A stretch of DNA of 64,000 nt from Alphaproteobacteria bacterium (GCA_028281325.1 JANQKC010000028.1:62001-126000), one strand, 5' to 3'; positions 43,573 to 52,064 are shown, counted from the stretch's first letter. A program made the numbers and translations. The notes: generated by a model from the sequence alone, not told the origin.

Positions 43573-44207
43573 TGCTTTCCCGCGCTCGTGGCCCGCGAGC
43601 GTCGAAACACGCCCAACGCCTGCCAGGATACGTAAAGCAGAAAAATCGGCGCGCCGACGCCAGCGGCGATGATGAAGTACTTCAATACACCGAACCATGT
43701 GACCGGCGCGAGTATGTAAAGCGTATCCTCTATCTCGAAGCCGTAGCGCACATCCTGCCGAACCGACTCATGGCCGTCGCTGATCTCGATATAAAGCCGC
43801 ACCGTCATGATCGCCGCGACCGACACGCCCGCCACGATACCGAGAATCAGCCCCCACTCGCCCAGCGCGCCCTTCCCCAAGCCGATGCCGGCCCCTACAA
43901 ATCCCGCGACATAGTTCGTCATGGCGGCCGCATGATCGAAATAGTGCCCGAAAGTGCTGGTTCGGCCGGTCTGCCGGGCCACTTCGCCATCGAGATGGTC
44001 CATCCAGACCGCAACGACGAAGAGCGCAGCGCCCCAATGGATCAACGCATCGCCCTGGGCAAGCAGCCAGCCGGCGCCCAAGCCGACGAAGATACTGCTT
44101 CCGGTAACGATGTTCGGGTGAACCGACAGGCTCGCCAGCGGCCGCGCCGCCCATTTTGCAAGTCGTTGATCGATCGCGACGGCCGCCGCACTCGAATCCG
44201 AACTCAT
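43569..44207 (-). CDS. CDP-alcohol phosphatidyltransferase-like membrane protein (copy 2)
   Basis: This 212-residue membrane protein is a paralogue of the gene at 41803. Its motif reads D70-H-L-D73-G, A77-R78, G87 and D91, but position 95, where the family has its last Asp, is Ala. It also shares the later GFEIEDTLYILAPVTWFGV block. It overlaps the upstream cytidylyltransferase-like gene and the downstream hpnA by 4 bp each (ATGA). The gene order nucleotidyltransferase then CDP-alcohol transferase is that of the two halves of IPCT/DIPPS fusion enzymes. The head group or acceptor is unknown. Confidence 0.86.
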   Translation of the reverse strand: MSSDSSAAAVAIDQRLAKWAARPLASLSVHPNIVTGSSIFVGLGAGWLLAQGDALIHWGAALFVVAVWMDHLDGEVARQTGRTSTFGHYFDHAAAMTNYVAGFVGAGIGLGKGALGEWGLILGIVAGVSVAAIMTVRLYIEISDGHESVRQDVRYGFEIEDTLYILAPVTWFGVLKYFIIAAGVGAPIFLLYVSWQALGVFRRSRATSAGKQ

Positions 44208-44953
44208 TCAGGCATGGCCTCAAGTTGCGGAAGGATGTCCGCCTCCGCCTTCGCGACATCTTCCATGAAATCGATCTCAATCCAGGGTAAGCCGGTCACG
44301 TCCTCGACCCCGAACGCACCGGTCCCGTCGGCCAATAATAAATCCCGAATCGCGACTTCGTACAGGACACTCTCCGCCTCGTCTTTGAAATACGGCCAGG
44401 TCGCGTCGGGCACCCGCGCCGCCATATCGGCGGAAAGTTTCAGGAACCCGATCCATTCGCCATAATAGTCATGCGCTTCGGTCGGCTGCTTGTGGAAGTC
44501 AACGAGTCGATCGCCGCGCATACAGAGCTTAACGGGCTCTTCGCCCGGCTCCACGTCTTTGTCCATCAAGAAACAATTCTGCGCCGGCGCATCGATCAAA
44601 CGGCGCATCATGCGATGGTCGTACAGCACATCCGCATCCATCAGGATAAGCGGCTCGCCGGCTGTCAGTTCGTCGCGCACCGACCACAAGGTCGTGATCG
44701 GCCCTCGCTTGTAATACGGGTTCAGGATCGTTCGCACGAAACCGCCCGCCCCGAGGTCTTCGATCGCTCGATCGATCATCTCCGCCTGGTGCCCGACGGC
44801 GATAACCAATTCCCGCACCCCGGCAAATCGGAGAAGTTCAACATGGCGTTGCAATAACGTTTGCCCGCCGAATTCCAACAGCACCTTTGGAATAAAGTCT
44901 TCGCCTTTGCCCAAGCGGGCGCCGACGCCCGCCGCCAGCATAATTGCTTTCAT
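44204..44953 (-). CDS. Phosphocholine/inositol-phosphate cytidylyltransferase-like protein
   Basis: The 249-residue cytoplasmic nucleotidyltransferase starts with KAIMLAAGVGARLGKGEDF, the sugar-nucleotidyltransferase signature. It carries a metal-binding MDADVLYD and ends with the LPWIEIDFMEDVAKAE block seen in LicC-type and inositol-1-phosphate cytidylyltransferases. It would make a CDP-activated alcohol for the CDP-alcohol transferase whose ATG overlaps its stop. AAGGA lies 8 nt before the ATG. It heads the minus-strand operon divergent from hpnM, and an operator-like palindrome lies about 100 bp upstream. The substrate is inferred only from family resemblance. Confidence 0.87.
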   Translation of the reverse strand: MKAIMLAAGVGARLGKGEDFIPKVLLEFGGQTLLQRHVELLRFAGVRELVIAVGHQAEMIDRAIEDLGAGGFVRTILNPYYKRGPITTLWSVRDELTAGEPLILMDADVLYDHRMMRRLIDAPAQNCFLMDKDVEPGEEPVKLCMRGDRLVDFHKQPTEAHDYYGEWIGFLKLSADMAARVPDATWPYFKDEAESVLYEVAIRDLLLADGTGAFGVEDVTGLPWIEIDFMEDVAKAEADILPQLEAMPE

Positions 44954-45055
44954 CGCGATTGTCCTTCAGGCGACGTGCAGCGCGCCGTTATGGAGAAAGG
45001 TAGGAAACACGCGCAAATCCAGGGCGTTGACCCCACCGCGCGCGACAATAAGTCA

Positions 45056-45068
45056 ATTGTATTACAAT
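45056..45068. promoter_or_regulatory. Operator-like palindrome between the cytidylyltransferase operon and hpnM
   Basis: ATTGTA-T-TACAAT is a perfect 6-bp inverted repeat around one base. It lies in the 264-bp divergent region, about 103 bp upstream of the cytidylyltransferase ATG and about 150 bp upstream of hpnM. It could be a regulator site serving one or both transcripts. Confidence 0.35.
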
Positions 45069-45113
45069 GGAAAGAGGGTTGGATTGATACCGCGAATTCC
45101 TACCCCTAAGGCA

Positions 45114-45143
45114 TTGACCAAAATATTGTGAACACCATCTATT
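45114..45143 (+). promoter_or_regulatory. Candidate hpnM promoter
   Basis: TTGACC (45114-45119) and TCTATT (45138-45143), with an 18-bp spacer, resemble a sigma-70 promoter about 75 bp upstream of hpnM. The -10 match is moderate (4 of 6). Confidence 0.3.
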
Positions 45144-45217
45144 GGCGTAAGTATCGATCGCCACGGTAAAATCATTGCCTTCAGCCGATTTCGAAACTGG
45201 GAAGTTGGATTAGCATA

Positions 45218-45850
45218 TTGATTAAAAAGAAAATGTTCCGCCCGATTTCAATTTTCTCCGGGCTTGTAATGATGCTCTTCGTCGTCGCCGCCGCGCCGGC
45301 ACATGCCGGCTCCGCGACCACGGTTATCAGCAAATTCAACAAGGATTTGCTGACGGTGATGCAATCGGCCGAGACGCTAGGATATGAGGGGCGTTTCGAA
45401 AAACTGAAACCGTCGGTGCAAGCGACCTTCGATCTCGATTTCATGACCCGTTACTCCGCCGGCCGCCACTGGAAGAGCCTTACCGAGCAAGAAAAGACCC
45501 AGTTGATCAACGCGTTTTCGCGGCTGACGATCGCGACCTATGCGGATCGCTTCAACGGTTATTCCGGCGAGAAATTCCACATCATCAAGGAAGAAACCCC
45601 GCGCAAAGGGACGCGACTGGTCCGAACCGAGCTGGAAAAGTCGGATGGCGAACGCATCAAGCTCAACTACCTGTTGCGCGCGCCGAAGGATGGCGACTGG
45701 AAGATCATCGACATCTTCGTGAAGGGCACAATCAGCGAACTCTCCACCAAACGGTCGGAGTATAGCTCGACCCTCAGGAATAAGGGCCTTCAGGGTCTGC
45801 TCGCGATCCTGGAAGAGAAGATTTCGGTCCTCGGCGCCAGCGCAAGCTAA
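45218..45850 (+). CDS. hpnM: Hopanoid-associated MlaC/Ttg2D-like periplasmic protein HpnM
   Basis: The 210-residue protein has a Sec signal peptide (IFSGLVMMLFVVAAAPAHA-GS). It belongs to the MlaC/Ttg2D family of periplasmic lipid carriers, with FDLDFMTRYSAGRHWKSL and LNYLLRAPKDGDWKIIDIF as typical segments. In hopanoid loci it is thought to help move hopanoids to the outer membrane, usually with the RND transporter HpnN, which is not in this window. The start may be TTG 45218 or ATG 45233; neither has a strong ribosome binding site. Confidence 0.9.
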   Translation: MIKKKMFRPISIFSGLVMMLFVVAAAPAHAGSATTVISKFNKDLLTVMQSAETLGYEGRFEKLKPSVQATFDLDFMTRYSAGRHWKSLTEQEKTQLINAFSRLTIATYADRFNGYSGEKFHIIKEETPRKGTRLVRTELEKSDGERIKLNYLLRAPKDGDWKIIDIFVKGTISELSTKRSEYSSTLRNKGLQGLLAILEEKISVLGASAS

Positions 45851-45893
45851 TTGACGGTCGCTCAACGCCCCTCGCCTGCGGTAGACTTTCCGC

Positions 45894-46268
45894 ATGCGAC
45901 ACCTCCGCATCACCGTTGGCACCATCGTGCTCGACATCGCGCTCTTGGAGACGCCGACCGCCGACGCGATCCAAGCCGCCCTGCCCATAACGGCGACCGC
46001 AATGACATGGGGCGCTGAGGTCTATTTCTCCACCCCGGTCCACGTAGACCGTGAACCCGATGCCCGCGCGGTGGTCGACGCAGGCGAGATCGCCTTCTGG
46101 CCGGACGGCGACGCGATCGCCATCGGCTTCGGCCCCACGCCCATATCCCAGGGCGACGAGATCCGTTTGGCCAGCCCGTGCAATATCTTCGGTAAGGCAT
46201 TGGGCGACGCACGCGACCTCGCCGCCGCCCGGGGCGGCGAGACCGTCACCGTCAAAGCCCTGGCTTAG
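45894..46268 (+). CDS. Cyclophilin-like fold protein (DUF3830/TM1367-like)
   Basis: The 124-residue cytoplasmic protein resembles the bacterial and archaeal cyclophilin-like family. It shows an N-terminal [20 protein letters not shown], the conserved [11 protein letters not shown], and [18 protein letters not shown] followed by NIFGKALGD. Peptidyl-prolyl isomerase activity has not been shown for such proteins, to my knowledge, and their function is unclear. It is convergent with the aminotransferase gene, with 3 bp between stops. Confidence 0.8.
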   Translation: MRHLRITVGTIVLDIALLETPTADAIQAALPITATAMTWGAEVYFSTPVHVDREPDARAVVDAGEIAFWPDGDAIAIGFGPTPISQGDEIRLASPCNIFGKALGDARDLAAARGGETVTVKALA

Positions 46269-46271
46269 GCC

Positions 46272-47582
46272 CTAGTATTTGCTGATCACACCCTGGATGA
46301 TGTCAAACATGCGGTCAATGTCCGCTTCCGTCGAGACGAAGGGCGGCGCGATCAGCATGGTGTCGCCGGTCATCTTGGTCATCACCCCGGCTTCGTAGAA
46401 ATCACGGACGGCTTGGTACCCCCGGGCCCCGGGATTACCGTCCGGTGCAAGATCGACCCCCGCGAGCAAGCCGATCCCGCGGATGTCGGTCACGACGCTC
46501 ACGTCCCGAAGGGCGTAAAGCCGCTCCAGAAACGGCTTTTCAAGTTGCTTCGCCCGATCGAACAACCCCTCTTCCTCATAGATCGTCAGCGCCGCGATCC
46601 CGGCGGCGCAGGAGGCCGGATGCGCGCTGTAGGTATACCCATGGAAGAAGTCGACGCCCTTCTCCGGCGCAGCATCGGTGATCGTCTTGTAGATCGTGTC
46701 GCTGACCGTGACCGCCGCCATTGGGATCGAGCCGTTGGTCAACGCCTTCGCCATGGTGATGATATCCGGCTGCACCTTGAATCGCGTCGCGCCGAAGTTG
46801 CTGCCGAGACGGCCGAAGCCACAGATCACCTCGTCCATGATCAGCAGGATGCCGTTGGCGTCGCAGATTTCACGCAACCGCTCCAGATATCCCTTCGGTG
46901 GAACGAGACAGCCGGTCGATCCGGCAACCGGCTCGACGATGCAAGCGGCGATGGTGTCGCCCCCGTGCAGATCGCAGAAACGCTGCAGATCGTTCGCGAG
47001 GTCCTCGCCATGCTCCGGCTGGCCCTGGCTGAACCGGTTCTCTTCCGTCCAGGTATGGCGCATATGCAGGACGCCAGGCACGCCGAGCCCATACATCTCG
47101 CGGTTCTTGACCATGCCGCCGACCGAGAAACCGGCGAAATTCACGCCGTGATAGCCGCGCTCGCGCCCGACGAGCCGCATCCGCTGCCCTTCGCCGCGAA
47201 CACGGTGATAGAGCAACGCCATCTTCAGCGCCGTTTCGACCGCTTCCGACCCGGAATTCACGAAAAAGGTATAATCCAGATTGCCCGGCGTCAGCGCCTT
47301 GACCCGGCGCGCCAGTTCGAAGGCCGCCGGATGGCTGTGCTGAAACGGCGGCATATAGGACATTTCTTTGAGCTGCTCGTAGACCGCCTCGGCGATTTCC
47401 GGGCGGCTGTGACCGGCCGGCGAACAGAACAGCCCCGACACGGCGTCGATCAGATCGTGGCCGTGATGCGAGGTGAAATGCACGCCCTTACCCTCGACGA
47501 TCAGGCGCGGCTCTTTCTTGAAATGCTTATTCGACGAAAACGGCATCCAGTGATGTTCGAGATCGTTCGTTGGGTACCGCAT
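46272..47582 (-). CDS. Class III omega-aminotransferase (beta-alanine:pyruvate type)
   Basis: The 436-residue PLP enzyme resembles omega-amino acid:pyruvate aminotransferases. It starts with DLEHHWMPFSSNKHFKK and has FVNSGSEAVETALKMALLYH for phosphate binding, ILLIMDEVICGFGRLG with the PLP-contacting Asp, and the Schiff-base Lys in ITMAKALTNGS. Substrates in this group include beta-alanine and, in some members, taurine or hypotaurine. A taurine role would fit the nearby TauE-like and xsc genes, but that is inference. The ATG at 47582 is used, with AGGAG 7-8 nt upstream, not the GTG at 47591. Confidence 0.92.
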   Translation of the reverse strand: MRYPTNDLEHHWMPFSSNKHFKKEPRLIVEGKGVHFTSHHGHDLIDAVSGLFCSPAGHSRPEIAEAVYEQLKEMSYMPPFQHSHPAAFELARRVKALTPGNLDYTFFVNSGSEAVETALKMALLYHRVRGEGQRMRLVGRERGYHGVNFAGFSVGGMVKNREMYGLGVPGVLHMRHTWTEENRFSQGQPEHGEDLANDLQRFCDLHGGDTIAACIVEPVAGSTGCLVPPKGYLERLREICDANGILLIMDEVICGFGRLGSNFGATRFKVQPDIITMAKALTNGSIPMAAVTVSDTIYKTITDAAPEKGVDFFHGYTYSAHPASCAAGIAALTIYEEEGLFDRAKQLEKPFLERLYALRDVSVVTDIRGIGLLAGVDLAPDGNPGARGYQAVRDFYEAGVMTKMTGDTMLIAPPFVSTEADIDRMFDIIQGVISKY

Positions 47583-47720
47583 GTCATACACTCCTGATGA
47601 TGGGCCGATTGATGGGCGATCGCCGCGAATCCGAGGCTTTATTTTACATCCAACGCAAGCCTATGGGACTCAATTTCGCACGGAAAACGCCCTAAATTCG
47701 TCCGTAGCGACATGGTCTGC

Positions 47721-48506
47721 CTACCGTATCGCCGTATACAGCACCCGAACCAGCAATGTGACCCCGACGGCCATCAGGACAATCAAGGCCCAGCGACGGG
47801 CCCTCTCAGGGTCGGCCTTGCCGAACGCATGCGATCCCAAATACGTCCCGGCAATGACGATCGGCAACAGCAACAAGGCCCGCACGACCGCGTCGCCATC
47901 CAGCATGCCCCGCATCCACGCGAAGACGCACCCGAGGACGCCGGCGCCCATGATGTAGGCCATGATCGAGGCCCGTGCGACGCGGATGTCCAGCGGGGTC
48001 GATAGGTAGTACAGGAAAACCGGCGGCCCTGGGATGCCTACCGCGCCGGTCAGGAACCCCGCAACGCCCCCGACCCCCGCGGTCGCCGGCGTGGAAAAGG
48101 TTCCGCTGAGCCGCGTTCCCCGCCACAGGATGACCGCCGCAACGATGACCGTCAGGGCGACGGCGGCGCGGGTAAAGTCCGCAGGCACGGTCGCGATCAA
48201 GGCGAGGCCGATCGGCACGCCCACCAGCGCCCCGACCCAAATTCGCCACAAAGACGACCAATCGGCCTCCCGCCGGATGGTCGGCGCGAGCTGCAGGCTG
48301 ATCAGCACTTCGAGCATGAAGGTGATCGGCACAACGGCGACCGGCGGCAGAACCAGCGACAGACTTGGGACCCACATGAGCGACGAGCCGAACCCGGTAA
48401 ATCCGCGGATAAAGGCCGCGACGAACATCGCGACCAGACAGAATGCCAGGACCGCCGGGCTCAACCCTTCGACGGCAGAGACGATCAGATCCACGGCGAC
48501 GTACAC
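47721..48506 (-). CDS. TauE/SafE-family permease (copy 3)
   Basis: This 261-residue, roughly eight-helix permease has the two-half architecture of the family (FIRGFTGFGSSLMWVPSLSL and GVGGVAGFLTGAVGIPGPPV). It lies between the omega-aminotransferase and the xsc module and is the best placed of the three copies in this window to export sulfite released by Xsc, as TauE does in taurine degraders. The start is probably GTG 48506, without an obvious ribosome binding site. Substrate specificity is not proven by sequence. Confidence 0.86.
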   Translation of the reverse strand: MYVAVDLIVSAVEGLSPAVLAFCLVAMFVAAFIRGFTGFGSSLMWVPSLSLVLPPVAVVPITFMLEVLISLQLAPTIRREADWSSLWRIWVGALVGVPIGLALIATVPADFTRAAVALTVIVAAVILWRGTRLSGTFSTPATAGVGGVAGFLTGAVGIPGPPVFLYYLSTPLDIRVARASIMAYIMGAGVLGCVFAWMRGMLDGDAVVRALLLLPIVIAGTYLGSHAFGKADPERARRWALIVLMAVGVTLLVRVLYTAIR

Positions 48507-48750
48507 CGATCGTGCATGAGATATCTCCGGCGCGGCTAAAGGAGGGACGGCCCCGTCCCGGTTACAGAGAAGGGTCCGTTACAAAATCGCGCCGACCGTA
48601 TCCCCGTTGCCGCAATTCGGCAAGCTGCGCCATTGTTCTATTCCCGCCCTGCGGCCGTTCGGCCCGCCAAGGTCGAGGGGTTCCATACCGCGTCCAGGAT
48701 GCTATGAAACGGCTGAATGACCGCAGATGCGGCGATGAAAAGCAAATTGG

Positions 48751-49407
48751 ATGCTCCCAAAGCTGGTGATTTTCGATTGTGACGGCGTATTGGTAGACAC
48801 CGAGGCAATCGCAAACGAAAGATTGTCCGCCTTTCTTACCGAACTCGGGCTCCCCCTAAGCCGCGACGAGTGCCGGCGGCAATTCCAAGGCAAAATGATC
48901 GAAGACGTCTGCCGGCACGTCGCGGACCTGCTCGGCCGGCCTTTCGATCCTTCGATGCCGGCACACGTTCGTCGGACGATTGAAGACGCCGTCGCCGTCG
49001 ACGTGAAACCGGTCCCCGGCGTCATCGATCTGGTTCATCGCGTGGCAGCGAGCGGCGCTTCCTTTTGCGTCGCATCGTCAGGATCGATACCGAAGATGCA
49101 CAGCACCCTCGGGCCGGTCGGATTGCTGCCGCTAATGCGGGATGTTCTGTTCAGCGCGCAAGATACCGGTCGCGGCAAACCGCATCCTGACATTTTCCTG
49201 ACCGCCGCCGCGGCAATGGGCCATCGTTGCGAGGATGCCGTCGTGATCGAAGATTCGCTGAGCGGCGTGCAAGCCGGGGTCGCGGCCGGCGCCCGGGTTC
49301 TAGGCTATGCCGGCGATCCCTTCACCGATGCCGGCGCGTTGTCGGACGCCGGCGCGGAGATCGTCCACCGGATGGAGGACGTCCACGACCTGATTGGATT
49401 GGCGTGA
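48751..49407 (+). CDS. HAD-superfamily phosphatase/phosphoglucomutase-like hydrolase
   Basis: The 218-residue protein has the HAD motifs: I, VIFDCDGVLVDTE with the nucleophile Asp; II, VASSGS; III, the Lys in RGKPHPD; and IV, VVIEDSLSGVQAG. The helical cap after motif I is of the beta-phosphoglucomutase/phosphatase type. It is likely a cytoplasmic sugar-phosphate phosphatase or mutase. It is divergent from the TauE-like gene and has no operon partner. No ribosome binding site is obvious before the ATG. Confidence 0.92.
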   Translation: MLPKLVIFDCDGVLVDTEAIANERLSAFLTELGLPLSRDECRRQFQGKMIEDVCRHVADLLGRPFDPSMPAHVRRTIEDAVAVDVKPVPGVIDLVHRVAASGASFCVASSGSIPKMHSTLGPVGLLPLMRDVLFSAQDTGRGKPHPDIFLTAAAAMGHRCEDAVVIEDSLSGVQAGVAAGARVLGYAGDPFTDAGALSDAGAEIVHRMEDVHDLIGLA

Positions 49408-49509
49408 CAGGCCGACAGGCTAGCCGGCAAAATGAAAGCACGCAGCATACCGTGAATCACCGCGCCATCCCTTGGCTGAAAAGCGGCTGGTGCCGAAAAG
49501 CTGCTGGCG

Positions 49510-49704
49510 TTAGTCCCGCTCGCCCACGGGCCGCGCCGCCGCAGTGGAGTCGGCGGTCGCGCTATCCGCCTCGACGGAGACTTGCCCTTCGCCGGCTTGC
49601 GCTTTCTTACGGTCCTCGCGCGCCTGTTTACGCTCGGCCTTTCTCTTGGCCTTCGCGCGTTCGCGCTCCATTCGTTCGAACTTGTAGTTGGGTTTCCGGG
49701 GCAA
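49510..49704 (-). CDS. Small basic/acidic repetitive protein (PNYKFERMERERAK type)
   Basis: This 64-residue protein starts with PRKPNYKFERMERERAKAKR, a conserved alphaproteobacterial N-terminus that I recognise from many short hypothetical proteins, followed by a Lys/Arg/Glu-rich helix and a low-complexity acidic tail. It has no membrane segment. It begins at a TTG in the frame that keeps this conserved start. It lies 83 bp downstream of the cold-shock gene on the same strand, separated by a hairpin. Function unknown. Confidence 0.68.
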   Translation of the reverse strand: MPRKPNYKFERMERERAKAKRKAERKQAREDRKKAQAGEGQVSVEADSATADSTAAARPVGERD

Positions 49705-49757
49705 ACGGCATACTCACTCAGTGATCGAACAAACTGGCGGAAAATAGGACAAAGGAC

Positions 49758-49778
49758 GGGACGGTCCAGGACCGCCCC
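49758..49778 (-). terminator. Hairpin downstream of the cold-shock gene
   Basis: On the minus strand, GGGGCGGTCC and GGACCGTCCC form a stem with one G-U pair, 10 nt after the cold-shock stop. Only a weak T-rich tail follows, so termination may be partial. Confidence 0.45.
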
Positions 49779-49787
49779 ACAGCCCGA

Positions 49788-49997
49788 TCAGTCTGCGAGA
49801 GCGATATTCTCGGCAGCCATTTTCCCGTCCCGGCCGGGAACCAATTCGAAGGTGACCCGCTGACCTTCGGTCAACGTGGACAGGCCGGACCGTTCTACGG
49901 CACTGATGTGCACGAAAGCATCTTTAGAGCCGTCTTCGGGCTCAATGAAGCCAAAACCCTTGGTGGGGTTAAACCATTTGACAACACCGTTCGCCAT
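49788..49997 (-). CDS. CspA-family cold-shock protein
   Basis: The 69-residue single cold-shock domain carries RNP1 KGFGFIEP and RNP2 DAFVHISAV, and binds single-stranded RNA and DNA. A good AAAGGA precedes the ATG by 7 nt. The length is standard for CspA-like RNA chaperones. Upstream (49998-50250) is a 253-bp region with no gene that I can support; it probably holds the promoter and the long leader usual for csp genes, but I see no certain element in it. Confidence 0.95.
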   Translation of the reverse strand: MANGVVKWFNPTKGFGFIEPEDGSKDAFVHISAVERSGLSTLTEGQRVTFELVPGRDGKMAAENIALAD

Positions 49998-50250
49998 GAG
50001 TTTTTCCTTTCACGACAATCTAGAATGGAACGCCGCCCAACGCGGCTTTCCTGAAATCACGTTCAAAATGCCGCAGAAGTAACCTGGCTAACCGCCGAAA
50101 CGGGTAATCATGAGATCAACAACGACGTCATAACGCATACCGACCATGACATTGCGGGCGGTAATACTCAAGTGATTTATCCGATTTTCCTGAGCGATTA
50201 TTTAGGTCATAAACCCGGCGGAAATCTCAGAAAACATTGAATTTTAATAA

Positions 50251-50283
50251 AAACGGACGCCGGATCGTTCCGGCGCCCGTTTT
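50251..50283 (-). terminator. Rho-independent terminator of xsc
   Basis: On the minus strand, a 13-bp stem (arms 50270-50282 and 50251-50263, with one G-U pair) encloses a 6-nt loop and is followed by TTATTAAAAT-type sequence. It lies 18 nt after the xsc stop. The stem itself ends in a T run, as expected for an intrinsic terminator. Confidence 0.75.
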
Positions 50284-50300
50284 CGTCGCGGCGGAATGCC

Positions 50301-52064
50301 TTATCGCGAAACGGTCAGGTTCTTGTACCGGTCCAACAGGCAGGCTTGGTCCTGCATGGCGTCCCGGCGGAACGGCGCGCCCAGTTCCTGGTTCACCACC
50401 ACTTCGATCAACGTGGTCGTGCCCTTCTTCTGGGCGGCGCAAGATTCGGCGACGGCCGAGGTCAGTTCGTCCATCGTCTCGACCCGAAGACCGTCCACGC
50501 CGAAAGCCTTGGCGACATCGGCATAGCTGAAGTCGTCGCCCAGCTCGGTACCGACGAACCGCTCGTCGAACCACAGAATGTCGTTCTTCTTCTCGGCCCC
50601 CCATTGGCCGTTGCGGAAAACGATGATGGTGACCGGGATCTGCATACGGTTACAGGTCGGCAGTTCGTTCAGGCTGATGCCGAATGCGCCGTCCCCGACC
50701 AGGGCGACCGCCGGCCGGTCGGGGCGCGCCATCTTGGCCCCCATGATGGACGGAAACGCGTAGCCGCAGTTGCCGAACATGCCCGGCGCCAGGAAACTGC
50801 GCGGCTGCTCGAACGGCAGGTAGCTGTTCGCCATCGCGCAGATGTTGCCGATATCGGTGGAAACCATGGCGTCCTTCGGCAAGCCGTCCTGGATCGCGCG
50901 CAGCACCTGACGCGGGGCCATCTTATCGGGCTCGCGCTCGCGCGCCCGGGCGTTCCAGGTGCTGCCGGGATCATCCTCTTCATGGTCCCAACCGGCGAGT
51001 TTCTGCAGCCAGGCGGACTTGGCGGTCGCCGCATCGGCCTTGCGCTTCTCGCCCGCCGCCCCGGCGGAGTGGCCGTCCAACGCCCGCACGAGCTGCTGCG
51101 CGACCGCCTTGGCGTCGCCGCAGATGCCCACGTCGATCGGCTTGGCCAAACCCAGCATGTCCGGGTTGGAATCGACCTGAATGATCTTCGCCTGGCCGGT
51201 CCAATAGTCGATGTTGTGCTGCGGCAGGGTGCTGAACGGGTTGAGCCGTGTGCCGAGCGCCAGGATCACGTCGGCCTGCTTGATCAGCGTCATCGCCGAT
51301 TCCCAGCCCTGATAGCCAAGCGGCCCGACGGCCAACGGATGGCTCGCCGGAAAGCTGTCGTTGTGCAGGTAGCTGTTGGCGACCGGCGCGCCCAAACACT
51401 CGGCCAGGGCCTTGCATTCGTCGACCGCATCCGCGAGCCCGACACCGGCGCCGGCCACAATCATCGGGAATTTCGCTTCGGCAAGCATATCGGCGGCCGA
51501 CTGCACCAGCGCTTCGTCGCCCATGAGACGGCCCGGCATGATCGGGTCGGGGATTTCCAAATCGACGACCTGGCAGAACATGTCGCGCGGGACGTTGAAC
51601 TGCACCGGCGCGGAATGCTGCCGCGCGCGTTGGAAGCAGCGCGTCAGCGCCTCGACGATCCGGTTGGGATGCGACAAGGTCTCCTGATGACAGGTGATTT
51701 CCTCGAAATACGGTAGCTGGCGGGTTTCCTGAAAACCGCCGAGCCCTTGGGTCATCGCGCCCGTTTCCGGCGTGATCACGACCATCGGGGTGTGGTTCCA
51801 ATACGCCGCCGCGACCGCCGTCACGAAATTCGTAATGCCCGGGCCGTTCTGCGCGATGCAGACCGCGACCTCGCCGCTGGCGCGCGTGTAACCGTCCGCC
51901 ATATGCGCGGCGCCCTGTTCATGCGCCACGTCGACGAAACGGATTCCCGCCGCTTCGAACACATCCAAACCCGGCATAAAGGCCGATCCGACGATGCCGT
52001 AGGCAACCTTCACGCCTTGCACGCGAAGCGTTTCGACGAACGCCTCTTGCGAAGTCATCTTCAT
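50301..52064 (-). CDS. xsc: Sulfoacetaldehyde acetyltransferase
   Basis: Xsc is a thiamine-diphosphate enzyme that cleaves sulfoacetaldehyde with phosphate into acetyl phosphate and sulfite. The 587-residue protein starts with MKMTSQEAFVETLRVQGV and continues YGIVGSAFMPGLDVFEAAGI, which distinguishes Xsc from acetolactate synthases. It has the catalytic Glu in VDVAHEQGAAHMADGY and the TPP motif GDGAFGISLNELPTCN. It is divergent from an IclR regulator and a phosphotransacetylase that would use its product. Sulfite export could be by the TauE-like protein at 47721. A strong terminator follows the gene. Confidence 0.93.
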   Translation of the reverse strand: MKMTSQEAFVETLRVQGVKVAYGIVGSAFMPGLDVFEAAGIRFVDVAHEQGAAHMADGYTRASGEVAVCIAQNGPGITNFVTAVAAAYWNHTPMVVITPETGAMTQGLGGFQETRQLPYFEEITCHQETLSHPNRIVEALTRCFQRARQHSAPVQFNVPRDMFCQVVDLEIPDPIMPGRLMGDEALVQSAADMLAEAKFPMIVAGAGVGLADAVDECKALAECLGAPVANSYLHNDSFPASHPLAVGPLGYQGWESAMTLIKQADVILALGTRLNPFSTLPQHNIDYWTGQAKIIQVDSNPDMLGLAKPIDVGICGDAKAVAQQLVRALDGHSAGAAGEKRKADAATAKSAWLQKLAGWDHEEDDPGSTWNARAREREPDKMAPRQVLRAIQDGLPKDAMVSTDIGNICAMANSYLPFEQPRSFLAPGMFGNCGYAFPSIMGAKMARPDRPAVALVGDGAFGISLNELPTCNRMQIPVTIIVFRNGQWGAEKKNDILWFDERFVGTELGDDFSYADVAKAFGVDGLRVETMDELTSAVAESCAAQKKGTTTLIEVVVNQELGAPFRRDAMQDQACLLDRYKNLTVSR

